Below, piece after piece: positions 15,630 through 24,185 of a stretch of 58,925 nt of DNA. A model generated the notes under the pieces. That model did no database searches. It saw nothing but the letters and a program-made list of their open reading frames with translations, and was not told where the DNA came from. The stretch's first letter is position 1. The number at the start of each line of letters is the position of its first letter. This DNA comes from Pseudomonadota bacterium (GTDB taxonomy: Bacteria; Pseudomonadota; Alphaproteobacteria; Rhizobiales; Rhizobiaceae), in NCBI GenBank assembly GCA_023451735.1, contig JAEXYH010000051.1, forward strand, positions 1-58,925. Reading direction: 5' to 3'. Position numbers and translations under genes: made by a program.

Positions 15630-18005
15630 TTATCTCCTGCGTCCGCGAGGAGGGCGTGTGCCCGGTTTCTTCGGACCACCGCCCGGGCGGTTGCGTCGTC
15701 CGGCCTTGTGGAAGGACCGTGTTCCGGTCGGCAGCTTCTTGCCTTCGCTCAGCATTTCGAACTGCAGCGCGCCGGCAAGCGGAATGGCATTCTTCAGCCG
15801 CACATCGACGGTATCCCCAAGCTGGTAGCCGAGCCCCGATCGCTCGCCGGACAATGCCTGATGCGCCTCGTCGTAGAAATAGTAGTCGTTGCCGATCGTC
15901 GATACCGGCACGAAGCCGTCGGCGCCATAGGTGGGCAACGAGACAAACAGGCCGGCCTTGGTGACGCCGGAAATCCGCCCCTCGAATTCCTCACCGATGC
16001 GGGTTGCGAGGTGATGGGCAATCAGGCGGTTGATCGTGTCGCGTTCAGCCGCCATCGCACGGCGCTCGAAGGTCGAGATTTCCGCTGCGATATCTTCGAG
16101 CTGCGCTTCTTCCTCCGGCTTGATGCCACCTTCGCCCAGGCCCAGCGAGCCGACCAGTGCGCGATGCACGATCAGGTCGGCATAACGGCGGATCGGGGAG
16201 GTGAAATGCGCATATTTCATCAGGTTGAGGCCGAAATGGCCGATATTGTCCGGACTGTAGACGGCCTGGCTCTGGGAGCGCAGCACCATTTCGTTGACCA
16301 TCACCTGATGCGGCGTGCCTTGCGCCTGCGACAGGATGCCGTTGAACGAGTTGGAGCGCATGTTGCCGCCCTTGGCCATGGAAATGCCGAGCGTATTGAG
16401 AAACTCGCGCAGCGTCTCCTGTTTGGCGAGCGACGGGCCGTCATGGGCGCGGTAGATCAGTACCTGACGCTTCTTTTCCAGCGTTTCGGCGGCGCAGACA
16501 TTCGCCTGGATCATCATTTCTTCGATGAGCTTGTGCGCATCGAGGCGATCAGGCACGAAGACCCGGTCGACGGTGCCGTCGGCTTTGAGCAGGATCTTGC
16601 GCTCTGGCATGTCGAGTTCGAGCGGCTGGCGACGGTCGCGGCCGATCTTCATGATCCGGTAGGCGTCCCAAAGCGGCTTCAGGATCGGCTCGAGCAGCGG
16701 CCCGGTCTTGTCGTCCGGCCTGCCGTCGATTGCAGCCTGGGCCTGCTGATAGGACAGTTTGGCGGCGCTCTTCATCATTATGCGATGGAAGGTGTGGCCC
16801 GCCTTTCGGCCTTCCTTTGAAAAGGTCATCCGCACGGCCATGGCCGGCCGATCCTCGCCCTCGCGCAGCGAGCAGAGATCGTTGGAAATCCGCTCCGGCA
16901 GCATCGGCACGACACGGTCTGGGAAATAGACGGAATTGCCGCGCTTCAATGCTTCGCGGTCGAGCGGCGAACCCGTGCGCACATACCAGGAAACATCGGC
17001 GATCGCGACAGTGACGATCACGCCGCCCGGATTGTCGTCAGATGTGTCCGGCTCGGCATAAACGGCGTCGTCGTGGTCCTTGGCGTCTGCCGGGTCGATG
17101 GTGACCAACGGCACGTCCCGCCAGTCTTCGCGCTTCGACATCGAGGCGGGCTTGGCTTCTTCCGCTTCGTCCATCACCTGCTTCGGGAAGATATGCGGGA
17201 TACCATGCGAGTAGATGGCGATCATCGAGATCGCCTTTTCGGAGGCGACAGATCCGACGACCGACAGCACACGGGCGCGCGGCAGACCGAATCGACCGGA
17301 ACGCACGGTTTCGCTCTCGACCAGATCGCCGTGCTTGGCATCGCCCAGACCATCGGGCTCGATCACCATTTCCTCGCCGCGTCGGTCGGTCGGCAGAAGG
17401 CGGATCTCGCCATCGGCAAGCTTGTGCACGACGCCGAGCGTGGCGCCGCGGCGTTTGTCGATCACCTTGATGACACGCGCCGTATAGGCGGGACCCGAGC
17501 GGTCCTTGTTCGGGAAGATCTTTGCCAGAATCCGGTCATTGAGACCGGCAGCTGGTGCCTTGCCCTTGCCGCGCTGCTCGCTGGACTGGCGGATCAGCAC
17601 GGCCGGCGCCGCACCGAGATCTTCCGGCCATTCCGCCGGACGGCCGATCAACTCGCCATCCTTGTCGCGGGTGGTGATGTCGAGCACGGTGACGGGCGGC
17701 AGCGCGCCGGGACGCGACAGAGACTTGCGACTCTTGTTGATGAGGCCTTCGTCTTCGAGCTGGCGAAGCAGGTCCTTCAGCTCGACACGTGCCTCGCCCT
17801 TCAGCCCGAACGCCTTGGCGATCTCGCGCTTCGACGCCTTGTCCGGATTGTCGGAGATGAATTCGAGCAGGACTTCGCGCGGCGGGATGGCGCCCTGGAT
17901 GATCGCGGGCTTTCCCCTCGAGCCGGTGGCCATGCCCCGTTCGGCCCTTTCCGCGCGCTTCCGCTGGCGGTGCGATCTGATGTCGTCGTCCTGCTCTTCG
18001 CTCAC
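15630..18005 (-). CDS. rnr: Ribonuclease R (3'-5' exoribonuclease)
   Basis: Degrades structured RNA and takes part in rRNA and tmRNA-linked quality control. In 791 residues: an N-terminal winged-helix segment (about 45-95), cold-shock domains, a central RNB catalytic domain with the metal-binding aspartates in DPADAKDHDDAVY, and an S1 domain near the C-terminus (GRISGVTKAGLFV). The tail after the S1 domain is basic and Arg/Gly/Pro-rich (ending RPPRGRRR), which may help RNA binding. Its ATG overlaps the topA stop by four bases (ATGA). Confidence 0.95.
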   Translation of the reverse strand: MSEEQDDDIRSHRQRKRAERAERGMATGSRGKPAIIQGAIPPREVLLEFISDNPDKASKREIAKAFGLKGEARVELKDLLRQLEDEGLINKSRKSLSRPGALPPVTVLDITTRDKDGELIGRPAEWPEDLGAAPAVLIRQSSEQRGKGKAPAAGLNDRILAKIFPNKDRSGPAYTARVIKVIDKRRGATLGVVHKLADGEIRLLPTDRRGEEMVIEPDGLGDAKHGDLVESETVRSGRFGLPRARVLSVVGSVASEKAISMIAIYSHGIPHIFPKQVMDEAEEAKPASMSKREDWRDVPLVTIDPADAKDHDDAVYAEPDTSDDNPGGVIVTVAIADVSWYVRTGSPLDREALKRGNSVYFPDRVVPMLPERISNDLCSLREGEDRPAMAVRMTFSKEGRKAGHTFHRIMMKSAAKLSYQQAQAAIDGRPDDKTGPLLEPILKPLWDAYRIMKIGRDRRQPLELDMPERKILLKADGTVDRVFVPDRLDAHKLIEEMMIQANVCAAETLEKKRQVLIYRAHDGPSLAKQETLREFLNTLGISMAKGGNMRSNSFNGILSQAQGTPHQVMVNEMVLRSQSQAVYSPDNIGHFGLNLMKYAHFTSPIRRYADLIVHRALVGSLGLGEGGIKPEEEAQLEDIAAEISTFERRAMAAERDTINRLIAHHLATRIGEEFEGRISGVTKAGLFVSLPTYGADGFVPVSTIGNDYYFYDEAHQALSGERSGLGYQLGDTVDVRLKNAIPLAGALQFEMLSEGKKLPTGTRSFHKAGRRNRPGGGPKKPGTRPPRGRRR

Positions 18006-20683
18006 GTATCCGTCTTCTTCGCGCTTGCTGCGGCCTTTTTGGCCGGTGCCTTCTTGGCCACAGTCTTCTTGGTGGCCGTCTTCTTTGGTGCAGCCTTCTT
18101 GGTGTCGCCGTCAGCTTTTGCTGCAGCCTTCTTCGGCTTCGCCTTGGCCTTTCCGGAAGAGGCCTTGCCGCCCTTTTCGATGATCAGAGCCATGGCCTGT
18201 TCCATCGTTACAGACTGCGGGTCCATGCCTTTCGGCAGGGTCGCATTGACCTTGCCCCAGTTGACGTAAGGCCCGTATTTCCCGTCACGCACGGTGACTG
18301 CGCCGCCATCCGGATGGTCGCCGAGTTCCTTGAGTGCAGCAGGTGTGCCGCGCCCGCGTCCGCCCGGACCCTTGGCGACCTTTTCGGCCAGCACGGTGAC
18401 GGCGCGGTTGAGGCCGATCGAGAACACGTCCTCGATCGATTCCAGATTGGCATAGGTGCCGTCATGCAACAGGAACGGTCCGTAACGGCCGAGACCAGCG
18501 GAGATCATCTTGCCGGTTTCGGGGTTCTGCCCCACGTCGCGCGGCAGGCTGATCAGCGCCAGTGCCTTCTCGTGGTCTATATCTTCCGGCTTCCAGCCTT
18601 TGGGTAGCGAGGAGCGTTTTGCTTCCTTGCCTTCGCCGCGCTGGATATAGGGTCCGAAACGGCCCGAGCGCAGCGTCAGCTCTTCGCCGGTATGCGGATC
18701 GGCGCCAAGCGCCTTCGGTTCATTCAGGCCGGACGCTTCGGCTTCATTACCGTCAGAGGAAAGCTGGCGGGTGAAGTTGCATTCCGGATAGTTCGAGCAG
18801 CCGACGAAGGCGCCGTATTTTCCGAGCTTCAAGGAAAGGTTGCCGGTGCCACAGACCTGGCAGATGCGCGGATCCGAACCGTCTTCCCGCTTCGGGAACA
18901 CAAGCGGCGCCAGCGCCTCGTTCAACGCGTCGAGCACGTTGGTGACGCGCAGTTCCTTCGTGTCCTCGATCTGGGCGAAGAAATCGCTCCAGAAATCGCG
19001 CAGAACCTGCTTCCAGTCGAGTTCGCCGGCGGAAATCCGGTCGAGTTTTTCCTCCAGATCGGCGGTGAAATCGTATTCCACATACTTGGTGAAGAAGTTC
19101 TCGAGGAAGGCCGTCACCAGCCGGCCCTTGGAATGCGGGATCAGCTTGCGTTTTTCGGTGACAACATATTCGCGGTCGGACAGCGTCTTCAGCGTCGCGG
19201 CATAGGTGGAGGGACGGCCGATGCCGAGTTCTTCCATCTTCTTGATCAGCGAGGCTTCCGAATAACGCGGTGGCGGTTCGGTGAAATGCTGGCTGGAATT
19301 GATCTTCTGCTTGGCGAGGTTTTCGCGCGCATTGATCTCCGGAAGGCGACCGTCCTCGTCGTCATCCTCGGATTTATCATCCTCGTCGCGGCGATCCATA
19401 TAGGCGCTGAGAAAACCGTCGAAACGGACGACCGAACCGACTGCACGCAGGCCAGCCTTTTCCGCGCCATTGGAGGCTAGGATTTCGACCGTCGTGCGCT
19501 CCATTTCGGCAGACGCCATCTGGCTGGCGATACCGCGCTTCCAGATCAGCTCGTAAAGGCGTGCCTGGTCGGCATCGAGGAATTTGCGCACCTGGTCCGG
19601 TGTGCGGTTGAAATCGGTCGGGCGGATCGCTTCGTGGGCTTCCTGGGCATTCTTTGCCTTGGTCGAATAGAAACGCGGCTTTTCCGGTAGATAGCGGTTG
19701 CCGAACTGGTCGACGATTGCCGCACGGGCAGCGTCGATCGCTTCCGGCGCCATCTGCACACCGTCGGTACGCATATAGGTAATGAGACCGACAGTCTCGC
19801 CGCCGATATCGATGCCCTCATAGAGCTTCTGTGCCACCTGCATGGTGCGCGACGCGTTGAAGCCGATATTGGATGAGGCTGCCTGCTGCAGGCTGGACGT
19901 TGTAAAGGGAGGGCCGGGATTGCGCTTGACCGGCTTTGCCTCGACGCTGTCGACCACATAGGACGCGCCTTCGAGTAGTGTCTTGAGGCGGTTGGCATCG
20001 TCGCCTGTCTTGACTGCACGCGGAGCCAGACGCTTGCCGTCCGCCTGCACCAGCTTGGCTTCGAACTCGTCGCCGCGCGGCGTTTTCAGCAGCGCCGATA
20101 GGTTCCAGTATTCTTCCGAAACGAAACGCTCGATCTCGTTTTCGCGGTCGCAGACGAGGCGCAGCGCCACCGACTGAACGCGACCGGCAGACCGGGCACC
20201 GGGCAGCTTGCGCCACAGGACCGGGGAGAGGTTGAAGCCGACCAGATAATCGAGTGCGCGGCGGGCGAGATAGGCGTCGACCAGCGGGACGTCGATATCA
20301 CGCGGGGCGGCCATCGCGTCGAGCACGGCCTTCTTGGTGATTGCGTTGAATACGACGCGCTTCACCGGCTTGTCGCCCAGTACTTTCTTTTTCTTCAAGA
20401 GATCGAGAACGTGCCAGGAGATGGCTTCACCTTCGCGATCAGGGTCGGTTGCGAGAAACAGGCCGTCCGAGCCTTTTACGGCGTCGGCGATATCTTTCAT
20501 GCGTTTTTGCGATGCGCTGTCGACTTCCCAGGACATCTCGAAATCCTGATCGGGAAGCACGGAACCATCTTTCGCGGGAAGATCGCGGACGTGGCCAAAG
20601 GATGCGAGAACCTTATAACCCGAGCCCAGATACTTATTGATTGTCTTGGCTTTGGCTGGAGATTCTACAACGACAACATTCAT
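18002..20683 (-). CDS. topA: DNA topoisomerase I
   Basis: Relaxes negative supercoils by a type IA mechanism. The 893-residue protein opens with the Toprim motif VVVESPAKAKTI; the catalytic tyrosine is in the GLITYMRTDG motif. One zinc-finger-like unit is intact (CQVCG...CSNYPEC), followed by repeated topo-C domains of the FGPYIQRG / GPYVNWG type. The last 50 residues are a Lys/Ala-rich, histone-like tail (KKTATKKTVAKKAPAKKAA) likely to aid DNA binding. It heads a packed operon with rnr, DUF983 and NUDIX genes. Confidence 0.97.
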   Translation of the reverse strand: MNVVVVESPAKAKTINKYLGSGYKVLASFGHVRDLPAKDGSVLPDQDFEMSWEVDSASQKRMKDIADAVKGSDGLFLATDPDREGEAISWHVLDLLKKKKVLGDKPVKRVVFNAITKKAVLDAMAAPRDIDVPLVDAYLARRALDYLVGFNLSPVLWRKLPGARSAGRVQSVALRLVCDRENEIERFVSEEYWNLSALLKTPRGDEFEAKLVQADGKRLAPRAVKTGDDANRLKTLLEGASYVVDSVEAKPVKRNPGPPFTTSSLQQAASSNIGFNASRTMQVAQKLYEGIDIGGETVGLITYMRTDGVQMAPEAIDAARAAIVDQFGNRYLPEKPRFYSTKAKNAQEAHEAIRPTDFNRTPDQVRKFLDADQARLYELIWKRGIASQMASAEMERTTVEILASNGAEKAGLRAVGSVVRFDGFLSAYMDRRDEDDKSEDDDEDGRLPEINARENLAKQKINSSQHFTEPPPRYSEASLIKKMEELGIGRPSTYAATLKTLSDREYVVTEKRKLIPHSKGRLVTAFLENFFTKYVEYDFTADLEEKLDRISAGELDWKQVLRDFWSDFFAQIEDTKELRVTNVLDALNEALAPLVFPKREDGSDPRICQVCGTGNLSLKLGKYGAFVGCSNYPECNFTRQLSSDGNEAEASGLNEPKALGADPHTGEELTLRSGRFGPYIQRGEGKEAKRSSLPKGWKPEDIDHEKALALISLPRDVGQNPETGKMISAGLGRYGPFLLHDGTYANLESIEDVFSIGLNRAVTVLAEKVAKGPGGRGRGTPAALKELGDHPDGGAVTVRDGKYGPYVNWGKVNATLPKGMDPQSVTMEQAMALIIEKGGKASSGKAKAKPKKAAAKADGDTKKAAPKKTATKKTVAKKAPAKKAAASAKKTDT

Positions 20684-20782
20684 TTTTGGTTCTCTGTAAT
20701 AGAGCGAGGCCCGGCACCTTGTTGGGTCCAGGCGGAGATTTGACTTCCCGACATGGAGGGCGTTTGTCCCGCGGTCAAGGGC

Positions 20783-20902
20783 TTAAGTGAAATTAGCATA
20801 TTTCGAATGATGCAATCACTGGGTGCGTTAATCAGACTTGCAATCATGAATATTTCAAATAAAGTCTATTTAAATTTGTATTGTGAATAAAATTTCACTT
20901 AA
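20783..20902. promoter_or_regulatory. AT-rich divergent control region with an 11-base inverted repeat
   Basis: TTAAGTGAAAT (20783-20793) recurs as its perfect complement ATTTCACTTAA (20892-20902). The DNA between is strikingly AT-rich for this chromosome. It lies between divergent topA and the small gene at 20924. Paired sites like this suggest one regulator bound at both ends; AT-rich T-A-step DNA is also what Ros/MucR-type proteins prefer. Binding factor unknown. Confidence 0.45.
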
Positions 20903-20923
20903 AGGCTACTGGTGGGGTGGGGC

Positions 20924-21151
20924 ATGTCAATTCACATGAATGGGCTCCGCGAGGGGCATTCTGCCGATAACGTGGCGTATATACGCCAGATGCTGGGGGA
21001 GTTGCGACAGGTCGCATTCGCAGAGGGGGCGGATATGCTCTGTTATCTCATCGAGATGGCCTATGTCGAAGCGGGCGACATCCAGTCCGGCCGACGTCCG
21101 CGCTCATCCGTCCAGCGCGATGGAAACAAATCCGCCGGGATGGCGGTATAG
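20924..21151 (+). CDS. Small conserved hypothetical protein
   Basis: A 75-residue protein beginning MSIHMNGLREGHSADN. The first 55 residues look like a soluble helical domain (VAYIRQMLGELRQVA...MLCYLIEMAYVEAGD) and resemble small proteins of unknown function seen in rhizobia; the last 20 are polar and low-complexity. An internal ATG at 20936 is an alternative start. The 3' end overlaps the convergent dprA gene by 48 bases. An AT-rich region with an inverted repeat lies directly upstream. I cannot assign a function. Confidence 0.6.
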   Translation: MSIHMNGLREGHSADNVAYIRQMLGELRQVAFAEGADMLCYLIEMAYVEAGDIQSGRRPRSSVQRDGNKSAGMAV

Positions 21152-22249
21152 CCGTCCGGCGAGATCCAGTTCGAGCAGCACGAGATAGACGGATGAAGCG
21201 GGGAGGCCCGTATGACGTATGATGTCGTCGATCTCGGTCGGAGTGGGGCCAAGGGCGGAAAGGATGGTGTGGCGGACACTGTCGTCTGGCGGCAGCATGG
21301 CATCGTCCAGCCGATCCGGCTCTTCGATGACCTGATGTTCGAACAGATGCAGTTGTGACACCGGCGCGAGCGCTTCGAGAACGTCCTCGGGGCCGGTGGT
21401 CACGACTGCGCCCTGCTTGAGAAGCGCATTGGTTCCATGGCAGCGCGGATCGAGCGGAGAGCCGGGTACGGCAAAGACGATCCGGCCGAAATCCGCGGCC
21501 ATGCGCGCCGTGATCAGCGAGCCGGATTTTTCAGCGGCCTCGACCACGACGACACCGAGTGAGATGCCGGCAATCAGCCGGTTGCGGCGGGGAAAATCCC
21601 GCGCCCTCGGCTCCCAGCCGAACGGCATCTCGCTGATGGCAAGACCTGCACCATTGGTGATCTCATCCAGCAATCCGAGATTTTCGGGCGGGTAGGGCTG
21701 GTCCAGCCCGCCAGCGAGAACGGCGATAGTGCCGGTCTCGATGCTAGCTCGGTGGGCAGCGGTATCGATACCGCGAGCCAGCCCCGAGGTGATGATATAG
21801 CCGTTCTGGCCGCAGCGACGGGCGATCATCGCTGCGAATTTTGCACCGATGACGGAGGCATTGCGCGAGCCGACAATGCCGACCGAGGGACGCGTGGCGC
21901 TTGTCAGATCGCCCTTGATGGCGACGAGCGGCGGGGCGCCGTCTATATGCCTGAGCGCCGGAGGATAATCGGGTTCGCCGATGCCGACGAAGCAAGCGCC
22001 GTGTTTAGACGCAGCCTCCAGCTCCCGTTCTGCATCCTGAACACTGGCAATGCGCAGGGATCGCGTGGCGCCGCCGCGGCGGGAAAGTTCCGGCAGCATG
22101 GCGAGCGCATTGTCTGCAGAGCCGCAATGATTGATCAATTGGCGGAACGTGGCCGGACCGACATTGTCGGAGCGGATCAGCCTCAGCCAGGCGATCCTCT
22201 GCTTTTCCGTCAGCGCAATTCCAGATCTTCCTGCGCTGCCGTCAGGCAT
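21104..22249 (-). CDS. dprA: DNA-processing protein DprA
   Basis: Binds single-stranded DNA and loads RecA, chiefly in natural transformation; widely kept in species not known to be competent. The 381-residue protein has the extended Rossmann fold with VGIVGSRNAS (about residues 122-131) and TSGLARGIDTAAH, plus a C-terminal winged-helix domain (PTEIDDIIRHTGLP) present in rhizobial forms. It is the last gene of the pyrB-pyrC'-plsY-dprA operon, starting 20 bases after plsY, and overlaps a small convergent gene at its 3' end. Confidence 0.93.
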   Translation of the reverse strand: MPDGSAGRSGIALTEKQRIAWLRLIRSDNVGPATFRQLINHCGSADNALAMLPELSRRGGATRSLRIASVQDAERELEAASKHGACFVGIGEPDYPPALRHIDGAPPLVAIKGDLTSATRPSVGIVGSRNASVIGAKFAAMIARRCGQNGYIITSGLARGIDTAAHRASIETGTIAVLAGGLDQPYPPENLGLLDEITNGAGLAISEMPFGWEPRARDFPRRNRLIAGISLGVVVVEAAEKSGSLITARMAADFGRIVFAVPGSPLDPRCHGTNALLKQGAVVTTGPEDVLEALAPVSQLHLFEHQVIEEPDRLDDAMLPPDDSVRHTILSALGPTPTEIDDIIRHTGLPASSVYLVLLELDLAGRLYRHPGGFVSIALDG

Positions 22250-22269
22250 GGATGGCCTCTTTGGGGAAA

Positions 22270-22887
22270 TTACCCCTTTGAGCCGATCTTGCTTTCGGTG
22301 CCGGCGATCAACCGCTCGATATTGGTCTTGTGCTTCACCCAGGAGATCACGGTCATGATTGCCATCACGGCTGCGATCTTAGGTTCCTGTATGAACCACA
22401 GCACAACCGGAATGACAAGGGTTGCAACCAGCGCGGAGAGCGACGAATATTTGCTGAGTTTGGCGATCGCGAGCCAGACGACAGCGAAGACGAGCACCAT
22501 CCACGGAGCAACGCCGAGCAGGGTGCCGATATAGGTGGCCACACCCTTGCCGCCCTTGAAGCCGAGCCAAACCGGATAAAGATGTCCGAGAAAGGCGGCA
22601 AAGCCTGCCAGAAGTCCGGCTTCGAAGCCAAAGAAATGCCAGCCGATGATGGCTGCGGCCGTGGCTTTCAGCGCATCAAGCAGCAGCGTGGCCGCTGCCA
22701 GCTTCTTGTTGCCGGTGCGCAGGACATTGGTCGCGCCGATATTGCCCGAGCCGATCGAACGGATATCACCAAGACCTGCCGCGCGGGTGAGGAGGAGGCC
22801 GAACGGGATGGAGCCCAGGAGATAGCCCAGGATCAAAGCGCCGGCTGCGATCGGCAGGGTGATCTGCCAGTTGAAAAGTTCGCTCAC
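22270..22887 (-). CDS. plsY: Glycerol-3-phosphate acyltransferase PlsY
   Basis: Inner-membrane enzyme transferring an acyl group from acyl-phosphate to glycerol 3-phosphate, the first step of phospholipid synthesis. In 205 residues there are about five membrane helices and the three conserved family motifs: GSIPFG with SGNIGATNV, the glycine-rich GFKGGKGVAT loop, and the later cytoplasmic loop. The start is GTG 22887, which overlaps the pyrC' stop (GTGA) and follows AGAGGGA at good spacing; an ATG-started longer frame to 23019 would run through pyrC'. Confidence 0.94.
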   Translation of the reverse strand: MSELFNWQITLPIAAGALILGYLLGSIPFGLLLTRAAGLGDIRSIGSGNIGATNVLRTGNKKLAAATLLLDALKATAAAIIGWHFFGFEAGLLAGFAAFLGHLYPVWLGFKGGKGVATYIGTLLGVAPWMVLVFAVVWLAIAKLSKYSSLSALVATLVIPVVLWFIQEPKIAAVMAIMTVISWVKHKTNIERLIAGTESKIGSKG

Positions 22888-24185
22888 GCTCGGTCCCTCT
22901 CGATTGCGTGCACGCATTTGCCCGCCACATAGGTGGCAACTGCGCGCCCCGAAAAACGGGCTTCGTCGAATGGCGTGTTTTTCGACCGTGAGATGATCGC
23001 TTCCTTGGAGACGATCCACGGATCGTCGAGATCGATCAGCGTGATATCGGCCTTCGCGCCGGGTTTCAGCGTACCGGCGTCGAGGCCGAAGATCTGCGCC
23101 GGACGCGTCGACATGGCGTCGATCAGCCGCATCAACGGCACACGGCCGTCGTGATGAAGGCGAAGCGCGGCGGACAGCATCGTTTCCAGCCCGATCGCGC
23201 CATCGGCAGCATCTGCGAACGGCAGGCGCTTGGTATCGACGTCCTGCGGATCATGCGATGAGACGATGATGTCGATATCGCCCGCAGCCAGGGCATCGGC
23301 CATGGAGACGCGGTCGTCTTCGGTACGAAGCGGCGGCGAGAGCTTGAAGAAGGTTCGGTATTCGCCGATGTCGTTCTCATTCAGCGAAAGATGGTTGATC
23401 GAAATGCCGCAGGTGACATTGGCGCCGCGGCCGCGGGCAACCTTCATCGCCTCGACCGATTCAGGCACTGAAATCTTCGCTGCATGATATCTTGCCTTGG
23501 TGAGGGCCGCGATCCTGAGGTCGCGTTCCAGCGGAATGATTTCCGCTTCCCTCGGCACGCCGGACAGGCCGAGCCAGCTGGCAAACAGCCCTTCGTTCAT
23601 CACGCCGTTGCCGAGATATTTTTCGCGCAGTTCGAGCGAGATGACGGCATCGAATTCCCGTGCGTACGTCATCGCGCGGCGCAGTAGCAGCGAGTCGGAG
23701 AGCGCATGCCGGCCATTGGTGAAGGCGACGGCGCCGGCTTCCTGCAACAGGCCGAATTCGGTCATCTCCTTGCCGGCAAGCCCCTTGGTCAGCGCGGCTG
23801 CGGCATGAATGTTGACCAGCGCCTTATCGCGGGCGGTCTTGTGGACGAATTCGACGAGCGCGATGTCGTCGATCACCGGATCCGTTTCCGGCATCATGAT
23901 GAACGAGGTCACACCGCCGGCAGCAGCGGCACGGCTGGCCGACTCGATTGTTTCGGTATGTTCGGCACCAGGTTCGCCGACATAGACGCGGGCATCGACA
24001 AGGCCGGGTGTTGCGACGAGGCCCTGGCAATCGCGGACGCTCGAACCGTGGGGTACGCCCTGGTTCAGGGCGTCTTTGCCGCAGGCAAGGATATGCCCGT
24101 CATTGCCAATGATGATCGTGCCGGTCTCGTCGAGATTGCGCGACGGATCGAGGATGCGGACATTCGTGAGAACGGTGGACTTCAT
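22884..24185 (-). CDS. pyrC: Dihydroorotase-like protein PyrC' (probably non-catalytic)
   Basis: A 433-residue amidohydrolase-fold protein of the class I dihydroorotase type. The zinc-binding signature PGLVDxHxH is here PGLVDARVY (Arg66 and Tyr68 in place of both histidines). The central ligand region reads AFTNGRH rather than the usual FSDDG type, and the late DHAPH motif is SHDPQ. These losses match the inactive PyrC' subunit that supports aspartate transcarbamoylase assembly in Pseudomonas. ATGA overlap with pyrB fits a shared complex. A catalytic dihydroorotase must be encoded elsewhere. Annotators usually call it simply pyrC. Confidence 0.9.
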   Translation of the reverse strand: MKSTVLTNVRILDPSRNLDETGTIIIGNDGHILACGKDALNQGVPHGSSVRDCQGLVATPGLVDARVYVGEPGAEHTETIESASRAAAAGGVTSFIMMPETDPVIDDIALVEFVHKTARDKALVNIHAAAALTKGLAGKEMTEFGLLQEAGAVAFTNGRHALSDSLLLRRAMTYAREFDAVISLELREKYLGNGVMNEGLFASWLGLSGVPREAEIIPLERDLRIAALTKARYHAAKISVPESVEAMKVARGRGANVTCGISINHLSLNENDIGEYRTFFKLSPPLRTEDDRVSMADALAAGDIDIIVSSHDPQDVDTKRLPFADAADGAIGLETMLSAALRLHHDGRVPLMRLIDAMSTRPAQIFGLDAGTLKPGAKADITLIDLDDPWIVSKEAIISRSKNTPFDEARFSGRAVATYVAGKCVHAIERDRA

